Notes: generated by a model not told the origin, from the sequence alone. A stretch of 64,000 nucleotides of DNA from an uncultured Ferrimonas sp. (GCF_947489035.1 NZ_CANLCI010000003.1:91533-155532); one strand, 5' to 3'; positions 1-9,882 are shown, counted from the stretch's first letter. Program-made: numbers and translations.

Positions 1-1148
1 TCGTTGGTGATCCCCGCCACGTTGATGCGGCCAGAGCCAACGATGTAGATGGCGAACTCTTGTTTCAGTCGCGCTACTTGTTCTGGGGTTAAACCAGAGA
101 AGCTGAACATGCCATTTTGCTGCTCAATAAAGCTGAAATCGCCTTCCACGCCAGACTGCTGTAACTGCTCCACTAAAGCGGTACGCATCAGCTTGATGCG
201 TTCACGCATCTGGGCCAGTTCTTGTAACCACAAAGCGCGCAGCTGCTCGTCCGCCAAAACCGTGGCAACCACTTCAGCGCCGTGGCTTGGTGGGTTGGAG
301 TAGTTAGCGCGGATCACTCGCTTGATTTGCGACAATGCGCGCTCAGCGGCATCAGTATCAACGGCAACAACGGTGACGGCGCCGATGCGCTCGTTGTATA
401 AGCCAAAGTTTTTAGAAAACGAATTGGCGATGATCAGCTCACCCAACTGTTCGGCAAAACAGCGCAGACCGGCGGCGTCTTCATCAACACCGGTGGCGAA
501 GCCCTGATAAGCGAAGTCGAACAACGGCAACCAACCGTTGCTCTTGGCGCTGGCGGCCAACTGCTGCCATTGCTCCAAGGTAGGATCGATGCCGCTTGGG
601 TTGTGACAGCACGCGTGCAGTACCACTACGTCATTGGGCCCAAGAGCATCCAAATCGGCCAGCATGCCAGCAAAGTCGAGTCCTTTGGTTTCAGCGTTGT
701 AATAGCGGTATTGATCGGTGTTTAATCCAGCCGTGTTGAAAATCTGCTTGTGGTTCGCCCAGCTTGGGTTCGAGATCCACACGGTTTTCTCGCCAAGGTT
801 GGCTTTGATGAAATCGGCGGCGATGCGTAACGCACCGGTACCGCCCGGCGCCTGTGCAGCACGCACGCGGTCATCGCGAAGTACGGTATGTTCCGCACCA
901 AACAGCAGTCCTTTGATCTGCTGACGGTAAGCGATGTGGCCATCGATCCCCAAATAGCTCTTGGTTTTCTGGCGTTCGAGGATCAGCGCTTCGGCTTGCT
1001 TAACGCACTTAAGGATCGGGGTTTGCCCTAAGTCATCCTTATAGACACCAACACCCAGGTTGATTTTGCCGTCGCGGCTGTCTGCTTTAAAGGATTCATT
1101 AAGACCGAGGATAGGATCGGCTGGGGCTAGTTTTATCTTCTCAAACAT
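1..1148 (-). CDS. aspC: Aspartate/aromatic aminotransferase, C-terminus cut by window edge
   Basis: PLP-dependent class I aminotransferase that interconverts aspartate/2-oxoglutarate and oxaloacetate/glutamate (the family also acts on aromatic amino acids). The reading frame starts at an ATG on the minus strand and is open to base 1, giving about 382 of the roughly 396 residues usual for AspC/TyrB. The N-terminus ([20 protein letters not shown]) is nearly that of enterobacterial AspC. Visible family motifs are the LGIDG segment, [15 protein letters not shown], the CCHNPSG cofactor motif and [12 protein letters not shown], whose Lys is the Schiff-base residue. It is transcribed away from the att genes' 3' end, as the last minus-strand gene before the window edge. 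AspC versus TyrB cannot be separated with certainty; the start sequence favours AspC. Confidence 0.93.
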   Translation of the reverse strand, partial: MFEKIKLAPADPILGLNESFKADSRDGKINLGVGVYKDDLGQTPILKCVKQAEALILERQKTKSYLGIDGHIAYRQQIKGLLFGAEHTVLRDDRVRAAQAPGGTGALRIAADFIKANLGEKTVWISNPSWANHKQIFNTAGLNTDQYRYYNAETKGLDFAGMLADLDALGPNDVVVLHACCHNPSGIDPTLEQWQQLAASAKSNGWLPLFDFAYQGFATGVDEDAAGLRCFAEQLGELIIANSFSKNFGLYNERIGAVTVVAVDTDAAERALSQIKRVIRANYSNPPSHGAEVVATVLADEQLRALWLQELAQMRERIKLMRTALVEQLQQSGVEGDFSFIEQQNGMFSFSGLTPEQVARLKQEFAIYIVGSGRINVAGITN

Positions 1149-1218
1149 GGCTCTACAACTTCTGTGGGAATTCGCGATCGCTACTTTACCATCGCTATAT
1201 TGCCAACGTTAATCAAAA

Positions 1219-2274
1219 TTACTGCCCCCGTCCGGTCATTTCAATAAAGCCATAACCGTTGTGGCTTCCGCTTACGGTAGCTGGCCCTTCCCAGTAGGTT
1301 GTGGTCAGTCGATTAAGCTGATCTTGACTGCGACTGATAACGGTAAGGTCAAGCTGCTTTGATGGCACCATCACCTGCCACGACACAGGGTAACTGCCGT
1401 CATCGATTTGTACGGTTTGAAGTGGGCGCAGCTGAAATTGATCCGCATCGAGATGCTGGCTGTCGCCGTCGGCACTCATCCAGGTGGCTTCGCAATTACT
1501 TGGGTTGGAGCCACTGCCGCGCAAACAGAACAACATCAGGTTGTTGCCATCATCCAGATTAAGCGCCAGCCAATCCCAGCCGCTAAAACGCTGATCCAGC
1601 AACGCTGAAGACCACTCTCGATCAAGCCAAGCGGTGCCGGTGACCGCTAAGCGTTGGCCGGCGACAGTTAACGCCCCTGACAGCTGTAACCGGGGCAAGG
1701 TGTAGTAGTAAGACGCGAGACTGCCATCGCCGCTTTTATCGCTATAGCCATTATCGCCATGCAAAATGAGTGGTGAATCCGTTAGCAGCAGATCAAAGGC
1801 AACGATTTCATTGCCCGCCTGTAACGACAGTGGCTGATAGGACTCGCCAACACTGGCAAGACGCCAATCATCGAGCCAGGCGGCAAATGGCTGCGACTCT
1901 ACTCCCGCTTGGCCCGCACCGCGACCGAACCGCTCCCACGCTTGGTGCTTACCTTGGTGTTCCCACATTAGGTGCGCCATATACCACTGGCCTTGCCACC
2001 AAGGGCCTTGTTCGCCTTGAGGGCCACGAAAACGAAACAGGGTGTATTGCAGCCCATGATGTTCACCGTTTTCGTCCGTTAGGTTCGCTGTGAGATACCA
2101 CCATTCCAGGCCGTAATCGTTGTGCGGGCCGTGATCGAGGGGAAAGCTTATTGGGTAACCCGGCACCACTTTGGTGCCCTCCTCCATGGCGTTATGATTG
2201 CTTGGGGGGGACTGGTAGCCAACCAGCACTAACACCGAAATTAGCACCACCGCGAAAAACAACACCCGAATCAT
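1219..2274 (-). CDS. AttH-like lipocalin-domain protein of an ABC export system
   Basis: Predicted 351-residue exported protein of the AttH/CrtC-like lipocalin-like family (tandem lipocalin-like beta-barrel domains). Motifs typical of the family are HGPHNDYGLEWWYLTANL near residue 50, the FRFRG strand and TGTAWLDREWSS in the middle. In AttEFGH systems this protein works with an ABC ATPase and FtsX-type permease; its substrate is not established. The ATG overlaps the permease stop (ATGA), so the three genes form one operon. The N-terminus is a hydrophobic segment ending LVLVGYQS, where a lipobox would read LVGC; the expected lipid-bearing Cys is Tyr (TAC instead of TGC). It may therefore be a signal-anchored or cleaved protein rather than a lipoprotein. 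Confidence 0.82.
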   Translation of the reverse strand: MIRVLFFAVVLISVLVLVGYQSPPSNHNAMEEGTKVVPGYPISFPLDHGPHNDYGLEWWYLTANLTDENGEHHGLQYTLFRFRGPQGEQGPWWQGQWYMAHLMWEHQGKHQAWERFGRGAGQAGVESQPFAAWLDDWRLASVGESYQPLSLQAGNEIVAFDLLLTDSPLILHGDNGYSDKSGDGSLASYYYTLPRLQLSGALTVAGQRLAVTGTAWLDREWSSALLDQRFSGWDWLALNLDDGNNLMLFCLRGSGSNPSNCEATWMSADGDSQHLDADQFQLRPLQTVQIDDGSYPVSWQVMVPSKQLDLTVISRSQDQLNRLTTTYWEGPATVSGSHNGYGFIEMTGRGQ

Positions 2275-4607
2275 ACTCGCTCTCCCGTGGCGTGACTGCT
2301 AGAGCGAGTTGGCATCAATGCGAGTGCTAACGACAGCCCCATTACGACTCCTATCCACAGCCACCATTGTCCTGCTAATGGGTAGATTGGCATGCTCCAA
2401 CCGAAGGTCAGCGGATTAACCCGCGCCAACAGTTGCCAACCAAGCACCATTCCTAGCAGCGATGAAAAAGTTAACACAATAGAGAGGAGCAGCGTCAGTT
2501 GGCCGATCCGAGCAGCAAACAACTGCCGCGGTGTCATCCCCATGGTGGCCAGCAGCGCATTGGTTGGTGCCCATATCCGCCGCTGTGCCATTAGGCTGGC
2601 GAGCCAAGAGATCAACGCCACCGCCAGCGTTAACCACGCTAACGCATCGGTGATGGCGAAAGTACGGTTAAACATACTGCGAGCGGTTTTTAACAGATCT
2701 TGCTGCCAATGGATCGCCGCCGCAGGAATACCTAACGCTTCAAGTTGCAGCGCCAACGGCTGGCTATAACCCATCTGCGCCGTTTTAAACCCCAACCCAA
2801 GCAGCGGCAGTTGCGGCATCACGCTTTCAGCAAAACTTCTCTCTAGGGTGATCTCCCAACTTGGATTGCCATAGTCGTAGTAGATCCCGGCAATGTCGCA
2901 GGTAATGGTGGCCGCTCCGCTGTGCACTGTAATGGACTCCCCCAGGCCTAATTGCCGTTGCAACGCCATGGGCTCGTTGATTAGGCACTGGCCATCGCTG
3001 GCGGCTTGCCACCAATCAGTGCTGGCGTCCTTAAAGTGGAAGGTGTCGGTTGGCACCATTTGGGAATACACCACTTTAATGGCAGTGGTGCGCCCTGCGC
3101 TCTCGCCTCGGCGTTGACTCAAGGTTTTTAGGTCGGTCAGTTGTTCCACTTGATTAAGCAACGGCTGCCATTGCGTCAGCTGTTGCGATGGCCCACGAAT
3201 GTAAGCCACCGCAAACAAGCGTTGGTTCAGGTGTTGCTCTAACGCGATGGCGAAAGAACCGGTCAGGATCCGAGTGGCGATGGCAGTGGCAAGCGCCAGC
3301 GAAATAGCGATAAGTGCCATGGTCAAACTGCCACGACTTTGACGCAGATCCGCTAAGCCCCAACTTACCGTAACCGGCGCATTGGGCCATGCGCGCTGCA
3401 ATCGTTTCACCACGCCATTAAGCAGCGTTGGGATCAGTAACATGGCCAGCAATAGCGTTAATGCCGATAACAGCAGCGCTTGCAATTGACTGCTGGCATT
3501 AACCGTAAGCCACACCACCAGCGCCAACAGTGGCACTAACACCATAAATCGATACGGATAGAACCGTTGCCACGGGGTGATGGTACCCAGTAGCAGCAAC
3601 GACAGCGTGAGTAACATCAAGCCACAGCAGTAAGCCCCATAAAGCCAGTGCCATTGGATCTCAAATACCGATTCGGATTGGTATAAGGAAGTTAGCGTTA
3701 ATTCAACTCCGGGACTGAGCCACTGCGCTAAGGTCACCCCCAACAGGCTACCGGTGATCCCGGCGAAGGCGCTCAGCAGCACTAACTCTAATGCGGTGAT
3801 CTGAACCAGCTGGTTTTTGGTGATCCCCAGTTGCAGCAAGATCTGATAACGGTAGCGGCGGTGCCCAACCAAACTGGCAAGCGCGTGATAGGCCAGTAAT
3901 ATGCCCACCAAAAAGCTTAATATCGCCAGCGCAGTGAGGTTCATACTGAAGGCGGCCAACAGCGGCTGTTGCTGTTGTTGTTGCTGATCTTGCGGTTGCA
4001 GTTGCCAATCGCTTTCCAGCTGATTTTGGAGCCATTGCTGTTGGCTGCTGCTAAGAGACGCGATCTCCAGATATGAGACCTTATCACCGCTACCCAATAG
4101 CCTTGCCGCTGGGGCAATGTCCATCCACAACCAACTGCCTAGCCCTGCCACGATTTTTAGCGCCGGTATCGATTGCTGATCGGTGGTTGTGCCTAACTGT
4201 TGCGGTTGCCAGCCCAGTCGCTGTGCGGTTTGCTCGGTTGCGAGTGTGTGCCACTGGTTGTCGCCATTAACGCTGGGAAGAGATCGCCCCCTGACGGGCA
4301 ACCAGTCACCATTGGCGTGTTGTAAGCGGCCAATTAATACTGGCTCGGCGGCGATGCCTTGCAAGCGTAGCTTGAGCCAAAACGCGTGCGGAATATGATA
4401 GCCAGGATTAAGAGAATGCACTCGATAGGCGGCGACCTTGCTACCGTTGCCTTCCGCTTCGCTAAAACTGCTGGTGGCGGCGCGATTGAGTACCTCCACG
4501 CCACTAAGCAGCCCCGCCGCAAGCACCAAGCCTAATAACAACCAAGTATAAAGCAAGGCGTGATGGCGCCACTCTCCCAACCATAAACGCCACCACAGCT
4601 TATTCAT
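2271..4607 (-). CDS. FtsX-family ABC transporter permease (AttFG/YbbP-like)
   Basis: Large 778-residue permease with two FtsX-type membrane units: an N-terminal TM followed by a periplasmic domain, a first set of TM helices about residues 225-410, then a second periplasmic domain and C-terminal TM set. The size and architecture resemble YbbP and fused AttF-AttG, which act with LolD/MacB-type ATPases in envelope transport rather than import. I chose the ATG at 4607 because it overlaps the ATPase stop by eight bases (ATG-AA-TAA); an upstream in-frame ATG at 4661 would add 18 poorly hydrophobic residues buried in the ATPase gene. The first periplasmic domain carries a Gln-rich run encoded near 3962-3992. 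Substrate unknown. Confidence 0.87.
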   Translation of the reverse strand: MNKLWWRLWLGEWRHHALLYTWLLLGLVLAAGLLSGVEVLNRAATSSFSEAEGNGSKVAAYRVHSLNPGYHIPHAFWLKLRLQGIAAEPVLIGRLQHANGDWLPVRGRSLPSVNGDNQWHTLATEQTAQRLGWQPQQLGTTTDQQSIPALKIVAGLGSWLWMDIAPAARLLGSGDKVSYLEIASLSSSQQQWLQNQLESDWQLQPQDQQQQQQQPLLAAFSMNLTALAILSFLVGILLAYHALASLVGHRRYRYQILLQLGITKNQLVQITALELVLLSAFAGITGSLLGVTLAQWLSPGVELTLTSLYQSESVFEIQWHWLYGAYCCGLMLLTLSLLLLGTITPWQRFYPYRFMVLVPLLALVVWLTVNASSQLQALLLSALTLLLAMLLIPTLLNGVVKRLQRAWPNAPVTVSWGLADLRQSRGSLTMALIAISLALATAIATRILTGSFAIALEQHLNQRLFAVAYIRGPSQQLTQWQPLLNQVEQLTDLKTLSQRRGESAGRTTAIKVVYSQMVPTDTFHFKDASTDWWQAASDGQCLINEPMALQRQLGLGESITVHSGAATITCDIAGIYYDYGNPSWEITLERSFAESVMPQLPLLGLGFKTAQMGYSQPLALQLEALGIPAAAIHWQQDLLKTARSMFNRTFAITDALAWLTLAVALISWLASLMAQRRIWAPTNALLATMGMTPRQLFAARIGQLTLLLSIVLTFSSLLGMVLGWQLLARVNPLTFGWSMPIYPLAGQWWLWIGVVMGLSLALALMPTRSSSHATGERV

Positions 4608-5274
4608 GGATGCTGTCCAGTGGCTGCAATTGGCCATTGCGCAAAAACCAGCGCTGTTCAAAGTTTTGGGCCAGTCCTTGACTGTGAGTCACCATCAGCA
4701 ATGTCGCCCCCTGAGCCTGGGTCAGCTCTCGCAGCATCGTGGCAACGATCTGTGAGTTGCCTTCATCCAGGTTGCCGGTGGGTTCATCGGCCAGCACCAG
4801 CTGCGGCTGGTGGATCAACGCCCGGGCGATGGCAACACGTTGTTGTTCACCCCCAGACAGCTGCTGCGGGTAGCGATCTAACAACTTAGCGATGCCCAGA
4901 TCGGCAGTGAGCGATTGGAATAGCTCGGGATCGCCAGTTAAACCCGCTAGCTTGTAGGTCAGTAGGATGTTGTCACGAACCGTTAAGGTCGACAGAAGTT
5001 GGCAATCTTGAAACACCACCCCCTGTTTCCGTCGATGCAGAGCGCGCTCGGTCTCAGACAGAGCCGATAACTCAGTATCACGGATCCAGATCTTGCCCTG
5101 CTGCAATGGGATCAGAGCGCCTATCAAGCGCAGCAGCGTGGTTTTGCCGGCACCGGAATCCCCAAGCAAGGCAATTTGACTGCCTTGTTTAAACTCGTGA
5201 TTAAGGCCATCAAAGATAAGCCGTTGTTTGTCGCCATCGTTGCGGCTGAAGGTGAGCCGTTCAAGTCTAATCAT
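4600..5274 (-). CDS. ABC transporter ATPase, LolD/MacB type (AttE/YbbA-like)
   Basis: 224-residue nucleotide-binding subunit. Walker A is GDSGAGKTT near residue 38, the signature motif is [15 protein letters not shown] near 140, and Walker B is [13 protein letters not shown] near 160, followed by the H-loop (MVTHSQ). The EPTGNLD form is typical of the LolD/FtsE/MacB branch that drives mechanotransmission-type FtsX permeases. It is the first gene of a three-gene overlapping operon with the permease and the AttH-like protein, and begins 21 bases after the stop of the upstream methyltransferase gene, so it could also be read from further upstream. Confidence 0.92.
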   Translation of the reverse strand: MIRLERLTFSRNDGDKQRLIFDGLNHEFKQGSQIALLGDSGAGKTTLLRLIGALIPLQQGKIWIRDTELSALSETERALHRRKQGVVFQDCQLLSTLTVRDNILLTYKLAGLTGDPELFQSLTADLGIAKLLDRYPQQLSGGEQQRVAIARALIHQPQLVLADEPTGNLDEGNSQIVATMLRELTQAQGATLLMVTHSQGLAQNFEQRWFLRNGQLQPLDSIHE

Positions 5275-5295
5275 AATTAGACTTTACGACACGAA

Positions 5296-6495
5296 TCAGC
5301 CATTTGGATCAGCGTAACGTCGTTCAGCAAAGATTAAGATATTTCGCGGGGTCAAATGGGCTGGGCAGAATCGAAAGATATCAACCCGATAGCCGTTTTC
5401 AGTTAAATATAAACCGCGATCCAAAACCAAATAAGCTTCGATTGCGGGTCGAAACAGTTGTCTGGCCAAGTCCAATCGACGCTGCCTTTGCCAACCGTGC
5501 TCACCAATCTGCTCTGCCTGTACAAGCAACTCATCGCTAACGGCATCAGCTACCGCCAATTGTGGTAGCGCCCAATGGATAAACCCAGCAAAGCCACTAC
5601 TAAGCACCTGTTTACCGAACGACGGCAGACGCTTGTCGCTGTGGCCAAGCTGCGCCAATAACCACTGCAATCCCAATCGATAACTGACTTCAGTACCACG
5701 TAGGCGTTTTACCCGCTGCGGTGCCGTTGCGGTTTGCAGCACAGCGAGCCGAAGCTGATCCCGCGTTAACTGCAGATCAAACTGCTTTGCTGTAGCTGAC
5801 AGGGGCTGATAGCAACTGTTGTTGGTTAAATGGTAACAGCAAGGGCTGATCGCGAGCTGTTCGGTGCCTTTGCGAACACCAAGCTGCAACAAGGATACGT
5901 GCAGATCGCCACAAGCGTGTAATGCCACCGCCCGCTGCTCGGATTCAACATGACTCCCCGCCGCCGTAGTCAGTGCATCTTGGCAAACAAACTGTTGTTG
6001 ATGGCCACTGCGCTGGGCTAATTCTGCTCCGGCATCACACAAGCTTTGATCGTATTCCAAGCTGGTGATCTGGCACGCTTGCTGGCTGGCAAACATTCGC
6101 CCCAAATGCCCCTTGCCCGCGCACCACTCAAGTAACTTGCCACTATAGGGTGGGAGCGCCGCGACAAAGTGACTGATCTGCTCTAATTTCCGTCCAGGGA
6201 TGTGAGCAAACTGGCGAGCTCGAATCGGGGTCGCCAAACTGTGCTGGCGCAAGTCGAAATCAGCAAGCGGTGATAACGATTTTAGCTCTGGGATCAGCTT
6301 GGCTGCATCATTAAGCAGCTGCTGTTGGGCGCCATCATATCGCTCAACCTGTTGCTCAGTTAACCCTAACAACCACTGGCCTAACGGTGGATGCTGTTGC
6401 AGCCAACTTGGTTGGGGATTGAAGTAGGTTGATTCAATCCAGATCCCGCGATAGCGCTGTAGCAGTTGATAAAGGGCTGTTAGGCGTTGCTGCAC
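5296..6495 (-). CDS. SAM-dependent methyltransferase, Methyltransf_32/GSTCD-like
   Basis: 399-residue class I methyltransferase. The SAM-binding motif I is LLEWCAGKGHLGRMF near residue 140, followed by the acidic SLEYDQSLC strand, and the family-specific VALHACGDLH and ISPCCYHL motifs, which match the Methyltransf_32 group that includes the C-terminal part of eukaryotic GSTCD. The substrate is unknown; the SPCCYH motif is characteristic of the group. The start is a GTG preceded by AGGAG at six bases; no better ATG exists upstream. It lies between the pssA terminator and the att operon. Confidence 0.8.
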   Translation of the reverse strand: MQQRLTALYQLLQRYRGIWIESTYFNPQPSWLQQHPPLGQWLLGLTEQQVERYDGAQQQLLNDAAKLIPELKSLSPLADFDLRQHSLATPIRARQFAHIPGRKLEQISHFVAALPPYSGKLLEWCAGKGHLGRMFASQQACQITSLEYDQSLCDAGAELAQRSGHQQQFVCQDALTTAAGSHVESEQRAVALHACGDLHVSLLQLGVRKGTEQLAISPCCYHLTNNSCYQPLSATAKQFDLQLTRDQLRLAVLQTATAPQRVKRLRGTEVSYRLGLQWLLAQLGHSDKRLPSFGKQVLSSGFAGFIHWALPQLAVADAVSDELLVQAEQIGEHGWQRQRRLDLARQLFRPAIEAYLVLDRGLYLTENGYRVDIFRFCPAHLTPRNILIFAERRYADPNG

Positions 6496-6510
6496 ACCGC
6501 GCTCCTATGC

Positions 6511-6541
6511 AAAACAAAAAGGCAGCTTACGCTGCCTTTGT
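6511..6541 (-). terminator. Rho-independent terminator of pssA
   Basis: Stem GGCAGC/GCTGCC with AT extensions and a four-base loop. Read on the minus strand it is followed by a T-rich tail (TTTTTGTTTT), placed just after pssA and before the methyltransferase start. Confidence 0.85.
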
Positions 6542-6555
6542 TAAAATGTACTTGA

Positions 6556-7908
6556 TCAGAGGATCCGTTTAAGCAGCAGATCCGCTTTTACCCGCCGGAT
6601 CCGTTGCAACAATTTCGCCACCTTCGGCGGGTAATTGGTGCTTTTCTCAATTTCGCTAAAGTGAGCAACCCGTACGGTGTTGTTCATGATGCAGTCCCGT
6701 TCGCTATTGAACTGAGCAGACATCGCCCCTTGGCGATCGTGCATCAACAAGCCATTTTCCAGATCCAGAGCCCAAGCTCGTGGATTCAGGTTGTTGCCGG
6801 TAAGCAGATACATACTGTCGTCAATCTGCATCCCTTTCAGGTGGTAACTGTGATCATCACAGCTCCATAACTGCAAATTAAGCTTATTGCCGTCGATGAA
6901 TTTTTGGTAGCGATGGGCAAAACGTTTCAGGTTTTGCTCATACAGGTAAGGCAAGGCCGACACGGCAGAAAAGGGCTGATCCGGCGGGGTGAAGAAGTCA
7001 TTTGCGGTCTTATCCCCCACCACAATCGTCACCTCTACGCCGCGCTTCAACAGCTTTCCAATCGCTGAAACCAGTGGGGCTGGCAAATTGAAATAAGGCG
7101 TACAGATAAAGACTTTGCGCTCGGCACTGCGCAACAGCTTAACGATGGTTTGATTAAGCTGGTTGCTGTGGCGGCCAAGGCCAAGAAGCGGGTACACCAC
7201 TACGCCGTCGTCAGTTGGCTGAGTATCCAACTGATAATGTGTGCGTGATAATTTGAATTTCAGTTTACGGATATCTCGGCGTAACGCTTTCGCCGTGGGA
7301 ATTGGGGTATGCAGCAGCGATACCACCGCATCGTGACCAATCAGATCCTCTGCCATAAACTGCACCATTGAATTGGCCAGTTCAGGGTTGTGGATCACAT
7401 GGTAACGATCATAACGATAGCGATCGTTCCAGCCGAGGTAAACATCGTTAATGCTGGCACCGCTATATACCACCGCGTCATCAATCACAAAGCCTTTCAG
7501 GTGTAACACCCCAGACCATTCACGGCTTTTTACCGGTACCCCATGAATGCCAATTTCAACTGGGGCAAACTTTTCCGCCCAGTCGCGGTAAAACTGATCG
7601 TTACCAACCTGAGGGCCTTTACCAATTAAACCACGTTGGGCGCGATGGAAATCCACCAACACCTGCACGTCTAACTGTGGCTGACGCTGTTTGGCTTGGT
7701 ACAACTCGGTCAAGATGGCACGGCCAGCTTCATCGTCTTGCAGATAAAGTGCCGCAATATAGATGCGTTTAGTGGCAGATTGGATCAGCTCAATAAGGCG
7801 TTGGCGATACTCCGCCGTCGCTGTGATCACTTCGATGTTGCCCGCAGGCACGGTTACGCCGCTAATGCGATCTAACCATTGTTGAATTGATTGGGTTGCC
7901 AGTTGCAT
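6556..7908 (-). CDS. pssA: CDP-diacylglycerol--serine O-phosphatidyltransferase
   Basis: Makes phosphatidylserine from CDP-diacylglycerol and serine, the first committed step to phosphatidylethanolamine, on the inner face of the cytoplasmic membrane. The protein is 450 residues, matching the 451 of E. coli PssA, and belongs to the phospholipase D superfamily. Both HKD motifs are visible: HLKGFVIDD with His about 136, and YHLKGMQIDD with the downstream TGNNLNPRAW near residue 350. No membrane helices, as expected for the peripheral gammaproteobacterial enzyme. Single gene with its own terminator. Confidence 0.96.
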   Translation of the reverse strand: MQLATQSIQQWLDRISGVTVPAGNIEVITATAEYRQRLIELIQSATKRIYIAALYLQDDEAGRAILTELYQAKQRQPQLDVQVLVDFHRAQRGLIGKGPQVGNDQFYRDWAEKFAPVEIGIHGVPVKSREWSGVLHLKGFVIDDAVVYSGASINDVYLGWNDRYRYDRYHVIHNPELANSMVQFMAEDLIGHDAVVSLLHTPIPTAKALRRDIRKLKFKLSRTHYQLDTQPTDDGVVVYPLLGLGRHSNQLNQTIVKLLRSAERKVFICTPYFNLPAPLVSAIGKLLKRGVEVTIVVGDKTANDFFTPPDQPFSAVSALPYLYEQNLKRFAHRYQKFIDGNKLNLQLWSCDDHSYHLKGMQIDDSMYLLTGNNLNPRAWALDLENGLLMHDRQGAMSAQFNSERDCIMNNTVRVAHFSEIEKSTNYPPKVAKLLQRIRRVKADLLLKRIL

Positions 7909-8189
7909 ACGTTTTCTATGATTCCCGTTAACCAGAGGTCGCTGGGATGACTCCGTCCACTACATTATTTGCATCGATTAACTGCATAAAATATCAGCAC
8001 TGATATTAAGTTAATTGCAAAATGCTGTTATATAGCGCGCTAGTAAAACAGACGGATGGCGTGGGGGCAAGCACCAAATTGCCACAGACTGTGGCACGAT
8101 TAGGCAACTGAGGAGCGCACCAAGCAGAACGTGATTGGCATCACGCCAAATACCACTTGGTGACAACGTGGCTGAAACAATGAGGAGTT
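7909..8189. other. Intergenic stretch, no gene seen
   Basis: About 280 bases between the pssA start and the stop of the small membrane peptide gene. It is AT-rich near 7955-8030 (run around ATAAAATATCAGCACTGATA) and probably holds the pssA promoter. A longer minus-strand frame through 8011-8385 has no coding character and is rejected. Confidence 0.5.
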
Positions 8190-8282
8190 TTAGGCAAATT
8201 GCACCGCAATAGCAGACAGTACAATAATCGATGTCATAATGGCGACGGTTGCCAGCAGCGCATAACGAAGATCTTGATTCAT
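8190..8282 (-). CDS. ynhF: YnhF-like 30-residue membrane peptide
   Basis: A short frame of 30 codons. It begins ATG AAT CAA GAT with a strong AGGAGA Shine-Dalgarno eight bases upstream and ends in TAA at 8190. The peptide starts MNQDLRYALLATVAIM and is otherwise one hydrophobic helix ending near AIAVQFA, so it is predicted to be a single-pass inner-membrane protein. The N-terminal pattern M-x-x-D-L-(K/R)-(F/Y)-(S/A)-L matches E. coli YnhF, a 29-residue small membrane protein of unknown role. It is divergent from dacB and separated from it by 48 bases, so the two probably share a promoter region. Translation is inferred from ribosome site and family likeness, not shown. Confidence 0.72.
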   Translation of the reverse strand: MNQDLRYALLATVAIMTSIIVLSAIAVQFA

Positions 8283-8330
8283 TGAGATTATCTCCTGATG
8301 GTTGGCGATCACATTCAGTATGGTTGATTA

Positions 8331-9734
8331 ATGAACGGACACACAACTTTGGTGCACAAGCTAAAACACTTTGCGATTGCCGCAACCCTAGCGATTTATA
8401 GCACTGGCAGCTGGGGTAACTATGGGGATTTTGCCACCCTGCTCCCCCAAGGCAGCGAAATGGGCTTTATTTTACGTGCGGCAGACGGCAGTGTCTTAGC
8501 CGAGCACAATGCCGACAAGCTGATGTTGCCAGCTTCGACCTTGAAGTTACTGACGGCCACCGCCGCGTGGTTGGAACTTGGCCCCGAGTTTCGTTATTAC
8601 ACCCGCTTGTACGTTGGTGAAGTCAGCCACGGCGTTGCCGAAGGGGATTTGGTTATCCAGATGAGTGGCGATCCCACCTTTACCCGCGCCGATCTATACC
8701 GTTTACTGCAACAGGTGAAACAGGTCGGTATTCATACCATTAAAGGCCGGCTGATTTTTGATGACCAACTATTTAGCGGTTACGACCGAGCGCGTGGCTG
8801 GCCATGGGATGATTTAGGGGTATGTTTTGCCGCGCCAACATCGGCGGTGATGCTCGACAGTAATTGCGTTCGGGTTGCGCTAGAGCCCCACGCTGAAGCC
8901 GTCACCGTTAAGAAAGCCAGTCACATTCCTTTGGTGATCCGCTCTGAGATTCGAAACTTACCAATGGGGCCGCTGTGCCCACTTGAGCTGTATGTGGAAA
9001 AGCAGGTTTATAAGCTCAGTGGTTGTACCGATAAAAAAACCACTCTGGCGTTGGCGCTCGATCAGCCCAAACACTACGTTAGCGCGGTAATTAAACAGCA
9101 ACTAGCAGAGCTCAACATCGCCCTGCTGGAGCGCGGTGACCAAGATCAGGTGATCACCAGCCAAGTTGCGCAGCACCACTCGGTGACATTACCGAAACTG
9201 CTCCAGCGGGTACTCAGCCGTTCCGACAACCTCATTAGCGACAGTTTACTGCGTACCATGGGGGCGAAAACTTACCAGATCGGCAGCTTTCAAGCCGGTA
9301 TACGAGCCTTAGAAGAAACCTTATCTAAGCAACTGCCATTGGATTTGGGCAGCAGTGATCTTTACGATGGTTCCGGTTTATCCCGTTACAACTTGATCAG
9401 CCCACGCACCTTATCCGCGCTGCTTAACCTCTGGCAACAAGATGAACGCTTGCAACCGCTAATGGCGATGCTGCCTGTTGCAGGCCAAAGTGGCACTTTG
9501 CGTTATCGCGCAGGTACGGCGCAGTTAGGTGGCAAACTTCGTGCAAAAACTGGAAGTTTTCAGCAAGTTGCTAACATTGCCGGCTTTATTGATACCGCAG
9601 ACAAAGACAACTTGGTGGTGGTGCAATTCATTAACGGCATCAACGGTAACCGTGAACAAACTAAGCAGCAGATCACCGAGTTTGAGCAGGCTTTGTTTCA
9701 GTGTATTCACTTTCGCTGCTTCCAAAATAACTAG
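8331..9734 (+). CDS. dacB: D-alanyl-D-alanine carboxypeptidase/endopeptidase, PBP4 family
   Basis: 467-residue class C low-molecular-mass penicillin-binding protein that trims and cleaves peptidoglycan cross-links in the periplasm. The N-terminal 30 residues form a signal peptide ending near STGSWG. The three serine-peptidase motifs are present: SxxK as STLK with the nucleophile about Ser69, SxN as SDN near residue 300, and KTG in AKTGSFQQ near residue 404. The ~180-residue insertion between SxxK and SxN is the normal DacB arrangement. The start ATG has no strong ribosome site. Monocistronic, divergent from the YnhF-like gene. Confidence 0.93.
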   Translation: MNGHTTLVHKLKHFAIAATLAIYSTGSWGNYGDFATLLPQGSEMGFILRAADGSVLAEHNADKLMLPASTLKLLTATAAWLELGPEFRYYTRLYVGEVSHGVAEGDLVIQMSGDPTFTRADLYRLLQQVKQVGIHTIKGRLIFDDQLFSGYDRARGWPWDDLGVCFAAPTSAVMLDSNCVRVALEPHAEAVTVKKASHIPLVIRSEIRNLPMGPLCPLELYVEKQVYKLSGCTDKKTTLALALDQPKHYVSAVIKQQLAELNIALLERGDQDQVITSQVAQHHSVTLPKLLQRVLSRSDNLISDSLLRTMGAKTYQIGSFQAGIRALEETLSKQLPLDLGSSDLYDGSGLSRYNLISPRTLSALLNLWQQDERLQPLMAMLPVAGQSGTLRYRAGTAQLGGKLRAKTGSFQQVANIAGFIDTADKDNLVVVQFINGINGNREQTKQQITEFEQALFQCIHFRCFQNN

Positions 9735-9882
9735 CTAACAAGCCAGCCTTCGCACGGTTCGTCGGGCTGCCATAGATCAGTTTGCAACATTGTTATTGGT
9801 AATTATTCCCCTTGGCCTAGCTCAATATTGACTATAACTAGAGCATTGAAATGGAAGTTTTCTTGGCTCTGGGGAGTGCGAT

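Noticed and set aside
8011..8385. 124-codon minus-strand frame between pssA and dacB
   Set aside because: Overlaps the dacB start and the YnhF-like gene in another frame, low-complexity product, no ribosome site.
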